14,712 nt of DNA from DASSWB01 sp035705495 (GCA_035705495.1 DASSWB010000025.1:1-14712); one strand, 5' to 3'. Counted from the first letter of the stretch, positions 5,369-14,059 are shown. The notes: generated from the sequence alone by a model not told the origin. Numbers and translations: made by a program.

Positions 5369-7375
5369 CTAATACTTTAAAAGATTCATGAGTTGTTCTT
5401 CAAATCTTTGCTTCGGAAGGTATTGATTTTCCAAGTTGGTTGTAAAAGGAATCGGGGTTTCCAAGCTACCGATTCTTTTCACGGGCGCATCCAGAAATTC
5501 GAAACATTCATCACTGATTATTGCTGAAATATCCGATGCAATTCCGCCGAAAAGTGAATCCTCCTGTAAGATAATAACCTTTCCGGTTTTCTTGGCAGAT
5601 TCTTTTATAGATTCCAAATCCAATGGTTGCAACGTCCTAAGATCCAATAAATCCGCTTTTACCTCAGGATGTTTTTCCAAAGTTTCCAAAGCCCAATGAA
5701 CCCCGGCACCATAGGTGATTACGGTAACCTCATTTCCTTCCTTCAGCAAAGCGGCCTTCCCAAAAGGAATCGTGTAATAATTGACTGGCACGTCTTGCCT
5801 TATGCTTCTGTACAACGCTTTATGCTCAAAGAAAAGCACCGGATTCGGGTCGTTAAAAGCGGTGTTTAAAAGTCCTTTTGCATCTGCCGGAAAAGCAGGA
5901 TAAACTACTTTTAATCCTGGTGTTTTGGTAAACCAGGCCTCATTCGTCTGACTGTGGAAGGGTCCGGCCCCTACGCCAGCGCCACAAGGCATTCGCACCA
6001 CCACATCGGCATTTTGGTTCCAGCGGTAATTTACCTTGGCCAGATAATTCACTATTGGATTGAATCCAGAGCTTACAAAATCGGCAAATTGCATTTCTAC
6101 CATTGCCTTCATTCCTTTAATGGACAATCCCATGGCCGCGGCAACAACGCCCGATTCACATATCGGTGTGTTTCTCACTCTTTCCTTTCCAAAACTTTCG
6201 ACAAAACCTTCGGTGATTTTAAAAACGCCGCCGTATTCTGCAATATCTTGACCCATTAAAACCAAGTTATCGTGTTTTTCCATAGATTGTTTTAAACCTT
6301 GGGAAATGGCATCGATAAATCGGATGTTTTCTTTGTCTTCTGATTTTTTAAATTCTTGATAATCAAAAGGTTTGTAAACATCATTTAATTCTACACTTAA
6401 ATCAGCTTCAATAATGGGTTCGGCGTAGGCAATTTGCAAATGTTCTTCAATTTCCTCCTTAATTTCCTTCTTTACCCTTTCATCTTCTTCTTGCTGAAGT
6501 ATATTTTCTGAAATTAAAAAATTCAAGTAATTATCAATAGGATCTTTCTGCGCCCATTCGTCCATTAAATCGGTTGGGACGTATTTGGTTCCACTCGCTT
6601 CTTCATGTCCACGCATCCTGAAAGTCAAGAATTCAATTAAAACAGGTCTCGGATTCTTCCGCATACTTTCAGCAATTTCCGAGATTTTTGTATAAACTTC
6701 CAAAATGTTGTTTCCATCAATTTGGTGAGATTCCATTCCGTAACCTTTTCCTCTTTCCACCAAATCACTACAACGATATTGTTCCGAAGTCGGCGTTGAA
6801 AGTCCGTAACCATTATTTTCAATACAAAAAAGAACAGGCAAATCCCATACGGAAGCAATATTCAGAGCTTCATGAAAATCCCCCTCACTGGTTCCACCCT
6901 CACCGGTAAAAACAGCTGTTATTTTTTGCTCTTCTTTAAGTTTATGTGCAAGGGCAATTCCGTCAGCCACCCCAAGTTGCGGACCTAGATGCGAAATCAT
7001 TCCAATTATCTTGAATTCTTGAGTGCCAAAGTGAAAACTTCTGTCTCTTCCTTTGGTAAATCCGTTTGCTTTACCTTGCCATTGCGAAAACAATCTATAT
7101 AAAGGAATGTCGCGAGTTGTGAAAACACCCAAATTTCGGTGCATTGGCAAAATATATTCATCTTCATGCAGTGCACTCGTAACACCCACCGAAATTGCCT
7201 CTTGTCCAATTCCGCTAAACCATTTTGAAATTTTTCCCTGCCGAAGCAATACGAGCATTTTCTCTTCTATGAGTCGGGGCTTCAACATTCGAAAATATAG
7301 ATTTAAAAGTTGCTCGTTGGAGCGCTTGTTTTTCTGATATGAAAAATTCGTGGTAAGAGTACTTTCAGCCTGCAT
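5369..7375 (-). CDS. Fused E1 alpha/beta of a thiamine-diphosphate 2-oxoacid dehydrogenase
   Basis: A 668-residue cytosolic enzyme joining E1-alpha (about 20-330) and E1-beta (about 350-668) in one chain. The alpha half has the ThDP motif GEGGTSEGDFHEALN (from 158) ending in IENNGYG (Asn187/Asn188), and FRMRGHEEASGTKYVP (252-267). The beta half starts IRFIDAISQGLKQ and contains LMGQDIAEYGGVFKITEG, NTPICESGVVAAAMGLS and VRMPCGAGVGAGPFHS, typical of BCKDH/PDH E1-beta. It decarboxylates a 2-oxoacid and passes the acyl group to E2. The single-chain form is common in Bacteroidota and usually annotated as branched-chain 2-oxoacid dehydrogenase E1; pyruvate or acetoin are less likely substrates. E2 and E3 are not adjacent. 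Transcribed away from the following gene array, with a -7 box at 7397-7404. The ATG at 7375 gives a short disordered head before the alpha domain. Confidence 0.93.
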   Translation of the reverse strand: MQAESTLTTNFSYQKNKRSNEQLLNLYFRMLKPRLIEEKMLVLLRQGKISKWFSGIGQEAISVGVTSALHEDEYILPMHRNLGVFTTRDIPLYRLFSQWQGKANGFTKGRDRSFHFGTQEFKIIGMISHLGPQLGVADGIALAHKLKEEQKITAVFTGEGGTSEGDFHEALNIASVWDLPVLFCIENNGYGLSTPTSEQYRCSDLVERGKGYGMESHQIDGNNILEVYTKISEIAESMRKNPRPVLIEFLTFRMRGHEEASGTKYVPTDLMDEWAQKDPIDNYLNFLISENILQQEEDERVKKEIKEEIEEHLQIAYAEPIIEADLSVELNDVYKPFDYQEFKKSEDKENIRFIDAISQGLKQSMEKHDNLVLMGQDIAEYGGVFKITEGFVESFGKERVRNTPICESGVVAAAMGLSIKGMKAMVEMQFADFVSSGFNPIVNYLAKVNYRWNQNADVVVRMPCGAGVGAGPFHSQTNEAWFTKTPGLKVVYPAFPADAKGLLNTAFNDPNPVLFFEHKALYRSIRQDVPVNYYTIPFGKAALLKEGNEVTVITYGAGVHWALETLEKHPEVKADLLDLRTLQPLDLESIKESAKKTGKVIILQEDSLFGGIASDISAIISDECFEFLDAPVKRIGSLETPIPFTTNLENQYLPKQRFEEQLMNLLKY

Positions 7376-7396
7376 TTTTATTGTCTAAATTTTTAT

Positions 7397-7404
7397 CAAA
7401 TGTA
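7397..7404 (-). promoter_or_regulatory. Putative -7 box for the E1 gene
   Basis: CAAATGTA on the plus strand reads TACATTTG on the minus strand, an exact TAnnTTTG, 22 nt before the E1 start codon. No exact -33 TTTG is seen at the right distance. Confidence 0.55.
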
Positions 7405-7475
7405 CATAAAAATGACTGTCGATAAAGGAAATGCTAAGAAAAATATAAAGCATCAAATACTCGCTTATTTTTATT

Positions 7476-7483
7476 TAACTTTG
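7476..7483 (+). promoter_or_regulatory. Putative -7 box for the six-gene array
   Basis: TAACTTTG, an exact TAnnTTTG match, 29 nt before the ATG at 7513, in the 137-nt divergent spacer. The -33 element is not obvious. Confidence 0.55.
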
Positions 7484-7512
7484 CTAGGAACATTCAAAAT
7501 ATCCAGTATTAT

Positions 7513-8466
7513 ATGGAGATGAAAAATATCCCCAATGTTGATTTATCCGATTTTATTTCGGAAGATGAACAGCGAAAACAGAAATTTGTAGAAGCCATTG
7601 GCAAAGCTTACGAAGAAATTGGTTTTGTATCCTTAAAAAACCATTTTTTAAGTCAGAATCTTGTTGATGAACTTTATAAAGAAGTCAAAGCTTTCTTTGA
7701 TTTACCTCTTGAAGACAAGCAAAAATATATTATTGAAGGATTGGGCGGACAACGCGGTTATGTGTCTTTTGGTAAAGAGCACGCAAAGGGTAAAAAGGAA
7801 GGAGATTTAAAAGAATTCTGGCATTTTGGTCAAGAACCTGCGGAAGATGCCAATCTGGCCGAAGAATATCCGGAAAACGTGCATGTTGATGAATTGAAAG
7901 ATTTCAATAAAACCGGAATGGAAGCCTACCGAATGCTCGAGAAAACGGGCGTTTATGTTTTAAGGGCACTTGCGCTTTACATCGGACTTGATGAACATTA
8001 TTTTGATAAATGGGTCGCCAACGGAAATAGTATTCTGAGACCGATTCATTATCCACCAATTACCGAAGAGCCAAAAGGAGCTGTGAGGGCCGGTGAACAT
8101 GGCGACATTAATTTGATCACGCTTTTAATGGGTGCTTCTTCAGGCGGATTGCAGGTGAAAAGAAAAGATGGGGTTTGGATCGATGCAATTCCAGAGGAAG
8201 ATGAACTTGTTATCAATGTAGGTGATATGTTGGAACGATTGACCAACAATAAACTGCGCTCCACAATTCACCGTGTCGTGAATCCACCAAGGGAGGAATG
8301 GGACAAACCCCGCTACTCTATTCCATTTTTTATGCATCCGCGAAGTGATATGCCTTTAAATTGTTTGCCGGAATGTATCGACGAACACAATCCCAAAGCT
8401 TATACCGATATTACCGCAGGCGAATTTTTGAATCAGCGGCTTATTGAAATCGGACTGAAAAAATAA
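7513..8466 (+). CDS. 2-oxoglutarate/Fe(II) oxygenase, isopenicillin N synthase family
   Basis: A 317-residue cytosolic non-heme iron oxygenase. The N-terminal DIOX_N region (about 5-110) begins NIPNVDLSDF and includes the family's YEEIGFVSLKNH. The C-terminal double-stranded beta-helix carries the iron triad: HGDINLITLL gives His196 and Asp198, and TIHRVV gives His253; RYSIPFF gives the co-substrate-binding Arg267-x-Ser269. All catalytic residues are intact. Relatives include IPNS, ethylene-forming enzyme and many uncharacterised oxygenases, so the substrate cannot be named; no peptide-synthetase or beta-lactam gene is nearby, so a penicillin role is not supported. It heads a same-strand array, with the next gene starting after only 4 nt. 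The start ATG 7513 is preferred; an in-frame ATG two codons later (MEM) is equally possible. Confidence 0.93.
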   Translation: MEMKNIPNVDLSDFISEDEQRKQKFVEAIGKAYEEIGFVSLKNHFLSQNLVDELYKEVKAFFDLPLEDKQKYIIEGLGGQRGYVSFGKEHAKGKKEGDLKEFWHFGQEPAEDANLAEEYPENVHVDELKDFNKTGMEAYRMLEKTGVYVLRALALYIGLDEHYFDKWVANGNSILRPIHYPPITEEPKGAVRAGEHGDINLITLLMGASSGGLQVKRKDGVWIDAIPEEDELVINVGDMLERLTNNKLRSTIHRVVNPPREEWDKPRYSIPFFMHPRSDMPLNCLPECIDEHNPKAYTDITAGEFLNQRLIEIGLKK

Positions 8467-8470
8467 TTCC

Positions 8471-8821
8471 ATGGCAAAGAAAAAAATGGGGCTCGAAGAT
8501 TTGGGCGGATTTGTTTTTTCCACAAATGACGATTTTGTGCCCGATGACCAAAACCAGCATGAGGAAACACTGCCGCCACATGAACAACAGCTTCAGGCGC
8601 TTTATAGTTCAAAAGGAAGAGCGGGAAAAGTCGCCACGGTTATTACAGGTTTTATAGGAACCGAAGAAGATCTACAGCTTTTGGGAAAGGAGCTTAAAAA
8701 GAAATGCGGCGTAGGTGGTTCTGCTAAAAACGGAGAGATTATTATTCAGGGAGATGTTCGGGACAAGTTGATGGAAATTCTTCAGGAGAAAGGTTACAAA
8801 GTTAAACGCGTAGGCGGTTAA
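8471..8821 (+). CDS. yciH: SUI1/eIF1-like translation factor, YciH family
   Basis: A 116-residue protein. The N-terminal third is acidic and probably flexible (ending EETLPPHEQQLQAL); the C-terminal part is the SUI1 fold, with GRAGKVATVITGFIGTEEDL, LGKELKKKCGVGGSAKNGEI and IIQGDVRDKLMEILQEKGY, the last blocks being diagnostic of YciH/eIF1. Bacterial YciH affects start-site fidelity on the 30S subunit but is non-essential. The gene follows the oxygenase with a 4-nt gap, implying co-transcription, though no functional link between the two is known. Length is typical for bacterial members. Confidence 0.94.
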   Translation: MAKKKMGLEDLGGFVFSTNDDFVPDDQNQHEETLPPHEQQLQALYSSKGRAGKVATVITGFIGTEEDLQLLGKELKKKCGVGGSAKNGEIIIQGDVRDKLMEILQEKGYKVKRVGG

Positions 8822-8848
8822 TGCATTTTTAATATTAAAAATATCCAT

Positions 8849-9781
8849 ATGGATAAGAAGTTACTTCATATTACCAATGGAGATGTTTTAACAGAGAAAA
8901 TAAAGGAGCTTGATCTTGATGGGGAGTTCATAGTATGGCGGGAAATGTTGAGTTCCGGACCTTGTGTCACCGATGTTGGTACCCAAGAATTTTTTAAAAT
9001 CAGAGCTCGGTTTTTAGAAGACAATTACGGTGTTTCCCCCAAAAAATATGAGGAAGATTTTGTTCAAGAAATTGAAAAACTCACGGTCGTTAATGATTTT
9101 GATGAAATTATCCTCTGGTTTGAATTTGATCTGTTCTGTCACCTCAATATGATGGCTGCCATCAGTTTTCTTATTCACAATAGAAAAAAAGGAAATATTT
9201 ATCTGGTTTGTAGTTCCAAATTACCCGGTGAAGAAGAAATGCCAAACCTTTCGGATATAAGCCCGAAACAACTAAAACAACATTACGATTATAAAATTGA
9301 ACTTGATCGTGATGATTTGGAACTGGCGCAACACGTATGGCAATTATATTGTGGCGACAAACCCATGCGACTCAATGCGGAGTTGCGGAAAACTTCAAAC
9401 TTTGAATATCTTTCCAGTTGCTTGAAAGCGCATCTGGAACGTTATCCGAATGTAAAAAACGGACTCAATACTTTGGAAAGCAATATTTTAAAACTTATAA
9501 AAACGCACGAAATTATTTCAGAGCATCATTTATTGGGTTATGCTTTGCAATATCAAGGCTATTATGGTTATATTGAGCCCCAAATGCAGAAAATAATTGA
9601 AAAGGTCCGTCCTTTTTTCACTGTGAAAGATGGCCTATTGGCTTTGACGTCTAATGGTGAAAATGCCTTGGAAATGACCAGTAATTATTATCAGCTTTTA
9701 AAAGACGAAGAAGTTTTTGGAGGTACAAGAAAATATAATTTTCTCTACGATCCAGAGACACATAATTTATTAAAACTCTAA
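8849..9781 (+). CDS. DUF1835 domain protein
   Basis: A 310-residue soluble protein of unknown biochemical function. The N-terminal DUF1835 region (about 1-120) is clear from LHITNGDVLTEKIKELDL, then GEFIVWREMLSSGP and DEIILWFEFDLFCHLNMM. The C-terminal half contains an LAQHVWQLYCGD segment and a helical region with AHLERYPNVKNGLNTLESNI and HHLLGYALQYQG, resembling the winged-helix-like tail seen in many members (inference). There is no signal peptide or membrane segment. The gene starts 27 nt after yciH and ends 1 nt before the phosphorylase start, so translational coupling downstream is likely. I do not recognise a specific function. Confidence 0.85.
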   Translation: MDKKLLHITNGDVLTEKIKELDLDGEFIVWREMLSSGPCVTDVGTQEFFKIRARFLEDNYGVSPKKYEEDFVQEIEKLTVVNDFDEIILWFEFDLFCHLNMMAAISFLIHNRKKGNIYLVCSSKLPGEEEMPNLSDISPKQLKQHYDYKIELDRDDLELAQHVWQLYCGDKPMRLNAELRKTSNFEYLSSCLKAHLERYPNVKNGLNTLESNILKLIKTHEIISEHHLLGYALQYQGYYGYIEPQMQKIIEKVRPFFTVKDGLLALTSNGENALEMTSNYYQLLKDEEVFGGTRKYNFLYDPETHNLLKL

Positions 9782-9782
9782 T

Positions 9783-10697
9783 ATGGGCTTAGCAGCTTCC
9801 GAATTTATTTTGAATCCTGACGGTAGTATATACCATCTTCAGTTAAAACCAGAACAATTAGCAAACACCGTAATAACCGTTGGAGATCCGGATCGGGTGG
9901 ATTTGGTGACGCAATATTTTGATGAAGTGGAATTTTCAATCAAAAAAAGGGAATTTCACACGCAAACAGGTACTTTGAACGGACAAAGAATTACGGTCAT
10001 TTCCACGGGAATTGGTACCGATAATATTGATATTGTTTTAAATGAACTGGATGCACTCGTCAATATTGATTTTGAAACCAGAAAAGTGAAGGAAGATCTT
10101 TCTTCCCTGAATATCATTAGAATTGGCACAAGCGGATCAATTCAAAAGGACGTTCCGCTCAACTCTTTTTTAATTTCGGAAATGGCGGTGGGATTGGATT
10201 CGCTTCTGAATTTTTATGAATGTGGTACCGAATTGAACCGAGGACTTTCCGATGCTTTCGTGAAACATACGAATTGGCACGTTGAGAAATCTGTTCCCTA
10301 CGCAGTTTCGTGTGATGACAACCTCAAGCATATTTTAGCTTCTGAAAAAACGCATCTTGGAATTACCGCAACCAATGTCGGATTCTATGGTCCGCAAGGA
10401 AGAATTTTACGACTTGCGCTTCAAGACGGGGAAATGAACAGCAAATTGTCCAGTTTTTCTTATGAAGGAAAACGAATTACCAATTTGGAAATGGAAACTT
10501 CCGGGATTTATGGATTATCCAAGCTTTTGGGACATCGTGCAATTTCCATGAACGCAATTGTAGCCAACAGGGCCAGCGGAACTTTTTCAGAAGACTCGGC
10601 AGCACTTATCGACAGCTTGATAAAATATACGCTGGAACGTATTTCGCAACCAGACTTTAACAGGAAATTAGAAAGTAAAACCTACGCGAATAGCTAA
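9783..10697 (+). CDS. Nucleoside phosphorylase, uridine phosphorylase-like
   Basis: A 304-residue member of the NP-I nucleoside phosphorylase family. Visible motifs are TVGDPDRVDLV (phosphate-binding, from 32), STGIGTDNIDI (74-84), RIGTSGSI (113-120), and TNLEMETSGIYGLS (233-246) with the E-M-E ribose-binding triplet. The segment GFYGPQGRIL places Q205 and R207 where Escherichia coli uridine phosphorylase uses Gln and Arg to bind uracil, and no purine-type Asp motif follows ANRASG; this favours pyrimidine specificity (inference). It would cleave uridine with phosphate to uracil and ribose-1-phosphate for salvage. Slightly longer than the E. coli enzyme (about 253 residues), with an insertion around 94-108. 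Its start lies 1 nt after the DUF1835 stop; ppk1 follows 20 nt downstream. Confidence 0.88.
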   Translation: MGLAASEFILNPDGSIYHLQLKPEQLANTVITVGDPDRVDLVTQYFDEVEFSIKKREFHTQTGTLNGQRITVISTGIGTDNIDIVLNELDALVNIDFETRKVKEDLSSLNIIRIGTSGSIQKDVPLNSFLISEMAVGLDSLLNFYECGTELNRGLSDAFVKHTNWHVEKSVPYAVSCDDNLKHILASEKTHLGITATNVGFYGPQGRILRLALQDGEMNSKLSSFSYEGKRITNLEMETSGIYGLSKLLGHRAISMNAIVANRASGTFSEDSAALIDSLIKYTLERISQPDFNRKLESKTYANS

Positions 10698-10717
10698 ATT
10701 TGATCTAAAACCCGTGA

Positions 10718-12769
10718 ATGTTTCAGCTTGATAAGAATGAAGTAAAACACAGGGATTTAAATTGGTTGAGCTTTAATGAGCGTGTGCTTCAGGAAGCTGA
10801 AGACGAAAACAATCCCTTATACGAACGATTAAAATTTTTGGCTATTTTCTCTTCCAATTTGGATGAATACTTCCGCGTACGCGTTTCCCAACTCCGACAA
10901 ATTAAAAAAATAGACAAAAGCCTCAGAAAAAAACTGGCTTTGCGTCCCAATAAAACTGTCAAAGAGATTTTAAAAGAAGTCAAAAAACAACAAGAAAGAT
11001 TCGGACGGGTTTATTTTGATGAAATCATTCCTTTACTCGCAAAGGAAGGTATTTTGATAAAGGACGATTCACAGTTTACCGAAGATCAACTCAAAATTGT
11101 GAATGAAGAATACGCCAAAAACATTGCGAAATTTTTAAAACCAAAAATTATCGATCTTCAAAAAGAGGACGAGCTATTTTTGGAAAATACCACCATTTAT
11201 TTCCTTATCGTCTTTAAGGATTCGGATGAATTCGGAATTGTCAATATTCCTGTAGATGAATATGGCCGATTTTTCATTTTAAAAAATGAAGGAAATCAAC
11301 ACTACATTACTTTTTTGGACGATATAATCCGTGTGCAAATTCCCAATTTATTCGAAAACAGGGAAATAAATGGGATTTACGAGATAAAACTCTCTCGTGA
11401 CGCCGAACTTTACATTGAAGATGAATTTGATGGCGTGCTCGCGGAGAAAATCTATGAATCTTTGGAACAGAGAAATGTAGGGCAGCCAACAAGGTTGTTG
11501 TATGATGCCGCGATGCCTTCAGAAATCCACAAAAAACTCAGAAAACTTCTGGGATTGGGAAAAATTGATATGATGCCTGGTGGTAAATATCATAATTTCA
11601 AAGATTTCTTTTCCTTTCCAAATCCGACGGATAAAAATCTGCACAATGAAACTATTGAACCCATCAAACATAAAGTTTTGGAGGCTTCGTACAATTATTT
11701 TGAAACACTGAGCGAAAGAGATATTTCACTTCATTTTCCGTACATGTCATTTTCCTATGTTGAAAAATTGATTCAACAGGCTTCGGAAGATGAGGCGGTT
11801 GAAAAAATAAAAATTTCATTGTACCGTGTGGCAGACGAATCCTTGCTGACTTCCTCTTTGCTGAAAGCTTTGAAAAACGGTAAAGAAGTGACGGTTTTTA
11901 TCGAAGCCAAAGCGCGTTTTGATGAAAAAAACAATATCGATTGGGGAAAGAAATTTGAAGATGCGGGTGCAAATGTGCTTTATAGTTATCCCAAAATAAA
12001 GGTGCATTCCAAAATAATGCTGATTCAGCGTAGAGAAAAATCCGATTTGCGGAATTATGCTTACATCGGAACAGGAAATTTCAACAGTAAAACTGCGGAA
12101 ATTTACTGCGATCACGCGTTGTTGACCGCAGATAAAAAAATAGGTAAAGAACTCTCAAGGGTTTTTGATGTGTTGGAAGGAAAACTAATAATTCCAAGAG
12201 CCAAAACCTTGATGATCTCCCCTTTCTCTACAAGGCTTGAATTTACCAGAATGATCATCCGCGAGACAGAGAACGCAAGACTGGGAAAAAAGGCGAAAAT
12301 CACTGCCAAAATGAATAGTTTGGAAGATCCTGAAATAATTTCGTTGCTCTATCAAGCAAGCAATGCAGGAGTGGAAATACGGTTGCTTGTACGCGGATTC
12401 ACTTGCCTAGTCCCCGGTGTAGAAGGAATGAGCGAAAATATTTATATGACGAGCATTGTGGATAAATTTCTGGAACACGGAAGAATTTACATTTTTGAAA
12501 ATGGCGGTGACGAAGAAATCTTTTTTGGAAGCGCCGACTGGATGATCCGAAACATGGACAGAAGGATTGAGGTCATCACGCCAATTAAAGATCCTGATAT
12601 TGCAAAGGAATTTAAAGATATCCTTGAAATTCAATTAAATGACAATGTCAAAGCACGAATTCAGGATGCAGAAGAAACGAATAAATATATCAAACCTACA
12701 AAAGGTGAAAAATTGATCAGATCTCAAATAGAGATTTACAATTATCTTAAAAAGAAGCACAGCACATGA
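10718..12769 (+). CDS. ppk1: Polyphosphate kinase 1
   Basis: A 683-residue Ppk1, close to the E. coli length (688). The N-domain has LNWLSFNERVLQEAED and FLAIFSSNLDEYFRVRVSQL; the two phospholipase-D-like C-domains have EKIKISLYRVADESLL, VTVFIEAKARFDEKNNIDWG and YAYIGTGNFNSKTAEIYCDH. The autophosphorylated His is H430 in KVHSKIML and the second catalytic His is H587 in EHGRIYIFEN; both align with E. coli H435 and H592 by a constant offset of five. It makes long-chain polyphosphate reversibly from ATP at the membrane/cytosol interface. No ppx exopolyphosphatase gene is adjacent. The gene is fifth in a six-gene array and its stop codon overlaps the next gene's start in ATGA. The ATG at 10718 gives the canonical N-terminus. 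Confidence 0.97.
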   Translation: MFQLDKNEVKHRDLNWLSFNERVLQEAEDENNPLYERLKFLAIFSSNLDEYFRVRVSQLRQIKKIDKSLRKKLALRPNKTVKEILKEVKKQQERFGRVYFDEIIPLLAKEGILIKDDSQFTEDQLKIVNEEYAKNIAKFLKPKIIDLQKEDELFLENTTIYFLIVFKDSDEFGIVNIPVDEYGRFFILKNEGNQHYITFLDDIIRVQIPNLFENREINGIYEIKLSRDAELYIEDEFDGVLAEKIYESLEQRNVGQPTRLLYDAAMPSEIHKKLRKLLGLGKIDMMPGGKYHNFKDFFSFPNPTDKNLHNETIEPIKHKVLEASYNYFETLSERDISLHFPYMSFSYVEKLIQQASEDEAVEKIKISLYRVADESLLTSSLLKALKNGKEVTVFIEAKARFDEKNNIDWGKKFEDAGANVLYSYPKIKVHSKIMLIQRREKSDLRNYAYIGTGNFNSKTAEIYCDHALLTADKKIGKELSRVFDVLEGKLIIPRAKTLMISPFSTRLEFTRMIIRETENARLGKKAKITAKMNSLEDPEIISLLYQASNAGVEIRLLVRGFTCLVPGVEGMSENIYMTSIVDKFLEHGRIYIFENGGDEEIFFGSADWMIRNMDRRIEVITPIKDPDIAKEFKDILEIQLNDNVKARIQDAEETNKYIKPTKGEKLIRSQIEIYNYLKKKHST

Positions 12770-13611
12770 AGAAAATCAGAATTGGGGGAGTTCCAGAACA
12801 TTTCAACTACGCTTGGAAACGTTGTATAGAAAATGAAGAATTTGAAAATTCGGAACTGGAAGTCTCCTGGCAAGATTTCCCCGGCGGAACAGGTGCTTTA
12901 AATGAAGCTTTGCGAAACAACACGATTGATATTGCGGTTATCCTGACGGAAGGTATTGTCAAAGATATTATTGCGGGAAATCCTTCGAAAATAGCTCAGG
13001 TTTTTGTTGAAACACCCCTGTTATGGGGAATCCACGTTGCTGCTGATTCAGAATATCTTGATCTTCCAGATTTAAAAAATACCACAGCGGCTATCAGTCG
13101 CCCAGGTTCTGGTTCGCAGTTGATGGCTTATGTGATGGCCGAAAATTTGGGATGGAGCACAAAAGCTTTAAAATTTGAAACTGTTCAGGATATTGATGGC
13201 GCGGTTAAAGCACTGACTGAAGATAAAGCCCAGTATTTTATGTGGGAGAAATTCATGACCAAACCTTTGGTCGATAAAGGTATTTTCCGAAGAATTGGAA
13301 ACTGCCCTACCCCTTGGTCTTCCTTTGTAATTGCAGTACGCAACGATTTTTTCGAATCTGAAAAATTGGCCGTGGAAAAGCTTTTGCAGATCATTAATAA
13401 AGAAACTTCAGGTTTCAAGAACATTCCAAATATTTCAGAAACACTGGCTTCAAAATTTGATCAAAAAGTTGAAGATATTGAAGAATGGTTGACACTGACA
13501 GAATGGAGTCAGCGGCAATTGACCGAAAAAGAAGTAGATAATGTTCAGCAGAAATTAATCGATTTGAATTTGATTCCGCATAAGGTTGAAACGGATAAGT
13601 TGCTGTTTTAA
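12766..13611 (+). CDS. Periplasmic-binding-protein-fold protein without signal peptide
   Basis: A 281-residue protein resembling SsuA/TauA/NMT1-type substrate-binding domains. It starts directly with a first beta strand, MKKIRIGGVPEHFNYAW, then WQDFPGGTGALNEALRNNTI and DIAVILTEGIVKDI, the typical 'G-G-T-x-x-(M/L)-x-x-A-L' and 'D-(I/V)-A' elements; later LWGIHVAA, TAAISRPGSGSQLMAYV and KAQYFMWEKFMTKPLV line the cleft. No signal peptide or lipobox is present, so the protein should be cytosolic, and no ABC permease or ATPase gene is nearby. It overlaps ppk1 by 4 nt (ATGA), suggesting coupled translation. It may be a cytosolic ligand sensor or an enzyme using this fold, as MqnA/THI5-type proteins do (inference). 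The substrate is unknown. Confidence 0.82.
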   Translation: MKKIRIGGVPEHFNYAWKRCIENEEFENSELEVSWQDFPGGTGALNEALRNNTIDIAVILTEGIVKDIIAGNPSKIAQVFVETPLLWGIHVAADSEYLDLPDLKNTTAAISRPGSGSQLMAYVMAENLGWSTKALKFETVQDIDGAVKALTEDKAQYFMWEKFMTKPLVDKGIFRRIGNCPTPWSSFVIAVRNDFFESEKLAVEKLLQIINKETSGFKNIPNISETLASKFDQKVEDIEEWLTLTEWSQRQLTEKEVDNVQQKLIDLNLIPHKVETDKLLF

Positions 13612-13688
13612 TTAAGCGGAAAAAGAAAAGAGAGAATAGAAAATAGAAAAGATTTGATTAACGTTCTGAGTTCTACAAAGTTGTGACT

Positions 13689-13711
13689 GGGTTAAAAGCA
13701 AACCCATTTTT
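13689..13711 (+). terminator. Possible terminator of the six-gene array
   Basis: GGGTT (13689-13693) pairs with AACCC (13701-13705) around a 7-nt loop and is followed by ATTTTT. The stem is short, so this is tentative. It lies 78 nt after the last stop codon of the array, beyond a purine-rich stretch (about 13616-13656). Confidence 0.4.
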
Positions 13712-13771
13712 CAAAAACCAAAAAGCCATAATTTTTTATATACGTGGTTGAAACAGTTTTTATTAATTAAG

Positions 13772-14059
13772 CTATAGTTTTTTATTCACATCCTGTCTCC
13801 CAACAATTGTTATTATTTCGACTATATTTTCATTTATTTTATAGTAAATACTATCAACTCCGCATACACAACGTCTATATCCCTTTTTTATGTAATCCAC
13901 CGATTCAAAGGAAAAAGGACGTTTAGCAATAATATCAAAATATTCAAAAAACGATTCGAAGTATTTGTCCGCTTGCGTCATTCCAAATTTTTCAACCCCG
14001 TAATGGTGAATTCGAATCAAATCATTTTTTGCCTCGTTGGTTAGTTTATAATTAGCCAT
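13772..14059 (-). CDS. parE: ParE/RelE-family toxin
   Basis: A 95-residue toxin of the ParE/RelE superfamily. It starts MANYKLTNEAKNDLIRIHHY, the usual L-T-x-x-A-x-x-D-L helix, has an FFEYFDIIAKRPFSFESVDY segment, the strand GYRRCVCGVDSIYYKI and the C-terminal VEIITIVGRQDVNKKL, the last being typical of ParE (I-x-x-x-x-R-Q-D). ParE toxins inhibit DNA gyrase, whereas RelE toxins cleave mRNA; the 'GRQD' ending and ParD-like partner favour ParE. The gene is downstream of the antitoxin gene, overlapping it by 8 nt, the standard arrangement for translational coupling. Length and core residues look intact, so the toxin is probably active. Confidence 0.92.
   Translation of the reverse strand: MANYKLTNEAKNDLIRIHHYGVEKFGMTQADKYFESFFEYFDIIAKRPFSFESVDYIKKGYRRCVCGVDSIYYKINENIVEIITIVGRQDVNKKL

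Noticed and set aside
7513..8466. Beta-lactam biosynthesis from the IPNS-like gene
   Set aside because: The fold family is broad and no ACV synthetase or other beta-lactam gene is present; the catalytic triad supports only a generic Fe(II) oxygenase.
8826..8854. AT-only palindrome TTTTTAATATTAAAAA followed by ATCCATATGGAT over the DUF1835 start codon
   Set aside because: Both are short, AT-rich and without a loop, likely by chance in low-GC DNA inside a coupled operon; no regulator is suggested.
13612..13771. Purine-rich tract and spacer between the array and parE as a possible small RNA or att site
   Set aside because: No repeat pair flanks parDE, no tRNA is nearby, and no stable structure beyond the short 13689-13705 hairpin is visible.
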